A stretch of 7,005 bases of DNA from Candidatus Firestonebacteria bacterium RIFOXYA2_FULL_40_8 (lineage in GTDB: Bacteria > Oederibacteriota > D2-FULL-39-29): assembly GCA_001778355.1 (NCBI GenBank), contig MFGS01000184.1:1-7005 (forward strand), in the 5' to 3' direction. The notes beneath the pieces are model-generated. The model was given only the letters and a program-made list of their open reading frames with translations, had not been told where the DNA came from and searched no databases. Positions 5,325 through 7,005 of the stretch are shown here, in pieces (within the stretch, counting starts at the first letter, position 1; each line of letters begins with the position of its first letter). The position numbers and the translations under genes were made by a program.

Positions 5325-5365
5325 AGACTTTTGGACCTTACAGACCTTTTGGACTTTATAGACGG
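5325..5365 (+). repeat. Five short AGAC/GGAC words in the rpmF leader
   Basis: AGACTTTT, GGACCTTAC, AGACCTTTT, GGACTTTAT and AGACGG run in tandem, which can also be read as two 17-18 nt units plus a partial third. The block starts 29 nt after the 47-nt repeat and ends 21 nt before ATG, nearly the same spacing as the AACGT words in the leader of the YHS gene. Sequence differs but format is the same. Confidence 0.65.
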
Positions 5366-5386
5366 TTTTTTATTTAAGGAGGAAGT

Positions 5387-5560
5387 ATGGCAAATCCAAA
5401 AAGAAGATTCTCTGCTTCAAGAAGGGATCACAGGAGATCCCAGTGGAAATTAAAGACCCCCGGTCTATCTGTTTGTCCACAGTGTAAACAAAGCAAGCTC
5501 CCTCACAGAGTTTGTGAAAACTGCGGATATTACGGAAAAAAAGAAGTATTGGACGTTTAG
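5387..5560 (+). CDS. rpmF: 50S ribosomal protein L32
   Basis: The product has 57 residues, the normal L32 length. It begins MANPKRRFSASRRDHRRSQW, typical of the L32 N-terminus (usually MA.PKR..S..R...RR). A zinc ribbon follows, with CPQC (Cys30, Cys33) and CENC (Cys43, Cys46), then GYY and a short GKKEVLDV end. It is a structural protein of the large ribosomal subunit. ATG 5387 lies 4 nt after AAGGAGG (5376-5382), the best ribosome binding site in the window. All four zinc cysteines are present, so this is the zinc-requiring form. The order yceD, rpmF, plsX, fabH is widely conserved. Confidence 0.96.
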   Translation: MANPKRRFSASRRDHRRSQWKLKTPGLSVCPQCKQSKLPHRVCENCGYYGKKEVLDV

Positions 5561-5593
5561 CCGAAGGACTCATTTATTTGAGCCTGATCGGAT
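5561..5593 (+). promoter_or_regulatory. Hairpin overlapping a weak plsX ribosome binding site, possible translational coupling
   Basis: Starting right after the rpmF stop codon, CCGA (5561-5564), GG and CTCA pair with TGAG (5579-5582), CC and TCGG (5588-5591), about 10 bp in total with small bulges and a 6-nt loop. The only Shine-Dalgarno-like bases for plsX, CGGAT (5589-5593), lie in or next to the 3' arm. Ribosomes ending rpmF could open the hairpin. There is no T run, so it is not a terminator. Confidence 0.35.
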
Positions 5594-5599
5594 AACCCC

Positions 5600-6610
5600 A
5601 TGAAAATAGCCCTTGACGCAATGGGCGGCGATAACGCCCCGGAGATAGAAGTAGAAGGCGCCGTTCTAGCCGCAAAAGAATTCGGCATCGAAGTGATCCT
5701 TGTGGGAGATAAAAAAAGGATTGAAGCCGAACTTGAAAAATATAAAACCAAAGGTTTGGCTATTTCTATTGTACATGCTTCCGAAGTGATAGGCATGCAT
5801 GAATCCCCTACCGATGCTTATAAACAGAAAAAAGATTCCTCTCTTGTCGTCGGTATCAAACTCGTTAAAGATAAAAAAGCTGATGCCTTAATTTCTGCCG
5901 GCAATACCGGCGCGGTTATGGCCACGGCGCTTTTTGAACTTGGAAGGCTTAAGGGAGTTGCGCGTCCCGCACTCGGCGCTTTCTTTCCGTCTAAACACGG
6001 ACGGGCTCTTATTCTGGACGCCGGAGCTAACGCTGACTGTAAACCAAAACATCTCCAGCAATTCGCAATAATGGGCGCGGTATATTATAATGATGTTATA
6101 AAAGCGGGTACACCCAGGGTAGGACTTCTAAGTATCGGAGAAGAAGAGACCAAAGGGAATGAACTCACTATCGAGGCCTCCAAGCTTATAAAAGCTACCA
6201 ACGTTAACTTCATCGGGAATATAGAAGGAAGAGATATCCTATCCGATAAAGCGGATGTTATAGTGTGCGACGGTTTTGTCGGAAATGTAGTTCTGAAATT
6301 TGCCGAAAGTTTGGCAAAAAACTTCTTTGCAATATTAAAAGCGGAGCTTTCCGGGAAGAGTATATTCATTTCCGTTGCCGCCTGGATCTTAAAACCGGTG
6401 TTTAAAGGTATAATAAAGAAGACTGATTACGCCGAATACGGCAGCGCCCCGCTTCTCGGCATTAATGGTTACATTTTTGTCGGCCACGGAAGTTCCAACG
6501 TAAAAGCTATGAAAAATGCTTTCAAAACCGCGGTAGAATCCATCCAAAGTAAAGTTCAAGATCATATCGCTGAAGAGATCAAAAAATTCAGCAATAATGA
6601 AACGGAGTAA
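5600..6610 (+). CDS. plsX: Phosphate acyltransferase PlsX
   Basis: The product has 336 residues, the usual PlsX length. PlsX converts acyl-ACP plus phosphate to acyl-phosphate, the acyl donor used by PlsY to begin phospholipid synthesis. It is a peripheral protein at the inner face of the membrane. Diagnostic segments are all present: MKIALDAMGGDNAP at the N-terminus, EVIGMHESP, ALISAGNTGAVMA (residues about 96-108), LILDAGAN, GLLSIGEEETKGNE (about 174-187), DVIVCDGFVGNVVLK, YGSAPLLGINGY and VGHGSSN near the end. ATG 5600 lies 39 nt after rpmF and has only a weak CGGAT ribosome binding site. It is kept because MKIALDAMGGD is the exact family start. fabH follows after 3 nt, so tight co-expression is expected. 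Confidence 0.96.
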   Translation: MKIALDAMGGDNAPEIEVEGAVLAAKEFGIEVILVGDKKRIEAELEKYKTKGLAISIVHASEVIGMHESPTDAYKQKKDSSLVVGIKLVKDKKADALISAGNTGAVMATALFELGRLKGVARPALGAFFPSKHGRALILDAGANADCKPKHLQQFAIMGAVYYNDVIKAGTPRVGLLSIGEEETKGNELTIEASKLIKATNVNFIGNIEGRDILSDKADVIVCDGFVGNVVLKFAESLAKNFFAILKAELSGKSIFISVAAWILKPVFKGIIKKTDYAEYGSAPLLGINGYIFVGHGSSNVKAMKNAFKTAVESIQSKVQDHIAEEIKKFSNNETE

Positions 6611-6613
6611 AAT

Positions 6614-7005
6614 ATGTCAACTATAAAAGCAAAGATTACAGGTGTTGGTTTTTTCGCGCCGGAAAAAGTTTTGACAAACAAAGACCTTGAGAAAATGGTG
6701 GAGACTTCGGACGAGTGGATAAAGACCCGTACCGGAATGTCTGAACGGCATATTGCGGACGAGAAAACAGCTACTTCTGATCTGGGGACGCAAGCCGCTT
6801 TAAAAGCCATGGAAATGGCAAAAATAACGCCGGAGGAAATTGATGTAATAATAGTAGGAACGGTTACTTCGGACATGGCATTTCCTTCTTCTGCCTGCTT
6901 TATTCAGAATAATATTAAAGCTACAAAAGCTGCCGCTTTCGATCTAAGCGCTGCTTGTTCCGGTTTTATTTACGGTCTTACTCTTGCAAAAGGCATGATA
7001 GCCAC
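6614..7005 (+). CDS. fabH: 3-oxoacyl-ACP synthase III (FabH), partial, 3' end beyond window
   Basis: About 130 residues are present of a family usually near 320-330 long. The reading frame is open to the last base. FabH condenses acetyl-CoA with malonyl-ACP in the first elongation round of fatty acid synthesis in the cytosol. Visible landmarks are ITGVGFFAPEKVLTN, SDEWIKTRTGMSERHI (usually RTGI.ER), VGTVTSD, and the active-site block FDLSAACSGFIYGL with the catalytic Cys at residue 115. The catalytic His and Asn lie beyond the window. ATG 6614 has GGAG 6 nt upstream (6604-6607), inside the last codons of plsX, so the two genes are translationally close. Confidence 0.95.
   Translation, partial: MSTIKAKITGVGFFAPEKVLTNKDLEKMVETSDEWIKTRTGMSERHIADEKTATSDLGTQAALKAMEMAKITPEEIDVIIVGTVTSDMAFPSSACFIQNNIKATKAAAFDLSAACSGFIYGLTLAKGMIA

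Overview
The window looks like ordinary chromosome from an AT-rich bacterium with a Gram-negative type envelope. G+C is roughly 40% by eye and was not counted. It carries secreted proteins with signal peptides, an OmpA-like periplasmic domain and a LolA-like protein, plus a bacterial YceD-L32-PlsX-FabH housekeeping cluster. No protein matches a well-known cultured species closely enough for me to name one. The low complexity 'word' repeats between genes remind me of assemblies from uncultured candidate phyla such as Omnitrophota, Elusimicrobiota or Firestonebacteria. That is an impression, not a taxonomic assignment.

Layout, all genes on the + strand. Bases 1-154 hold a composite repeat leader. 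Bases 155-1000 encode a secreted protein with two YHS/TRASH-like cysteine motifs and a DUF4352-like domain. Bases 1001-1183 hold short degenerate repeats and a possible terminator. Bases 1184-2113 encode a periplasmic protein with a FlgD-type Ig-like domain and a degenerate OmpA-like domain. It is followed after only 9 nt by a membrane HD-GYP protein (2123-3280), so these two are probably one transcript. Bases 3284-3313 look like a sigma70-type promoter for a secreted LolA-like protein (3360-4286), which ends at a strong intrinsic terminator (4305-4334). Bases 4335-4725 contain no convincing gene but hold a roughly 190-nt imperfect inverted repeat (4415-4605) and a promoter (4675-4704).

Bases 4726-7005 hold the lipid/ribosome cluster yceD (DUF177), rpmF, plsX and the 5' part of fabH. 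These link maturation of the large ribosomal subunit and protein L32 to the start of phospholipid and fatty acid synthesis. In this genome a 142-nt repeat-bearing leader separates yceD from rpmF.

The most interesting signal is not a gene. The ~140 nt upstream of the first gene (17-154) and the ~137 nt upstream of rpmF (5250-5386) share one architecture at almost identical spacing: a 47-nt GGTGCTRGG-type repeat, a conserved AT-rich -10-like stretch, five 6-9 nt 'words' that differ between the copies and end in ACGG, then a T/A-rich stretch and a strong ribosome binding site 4-5 nt before ATG. Two unrelated genes thus appear to sit behind diverged copies of the same leader module. Apart from this and the inverted repeat, I see no defence system, phage, CRISPR array, tRNA or rRNA.
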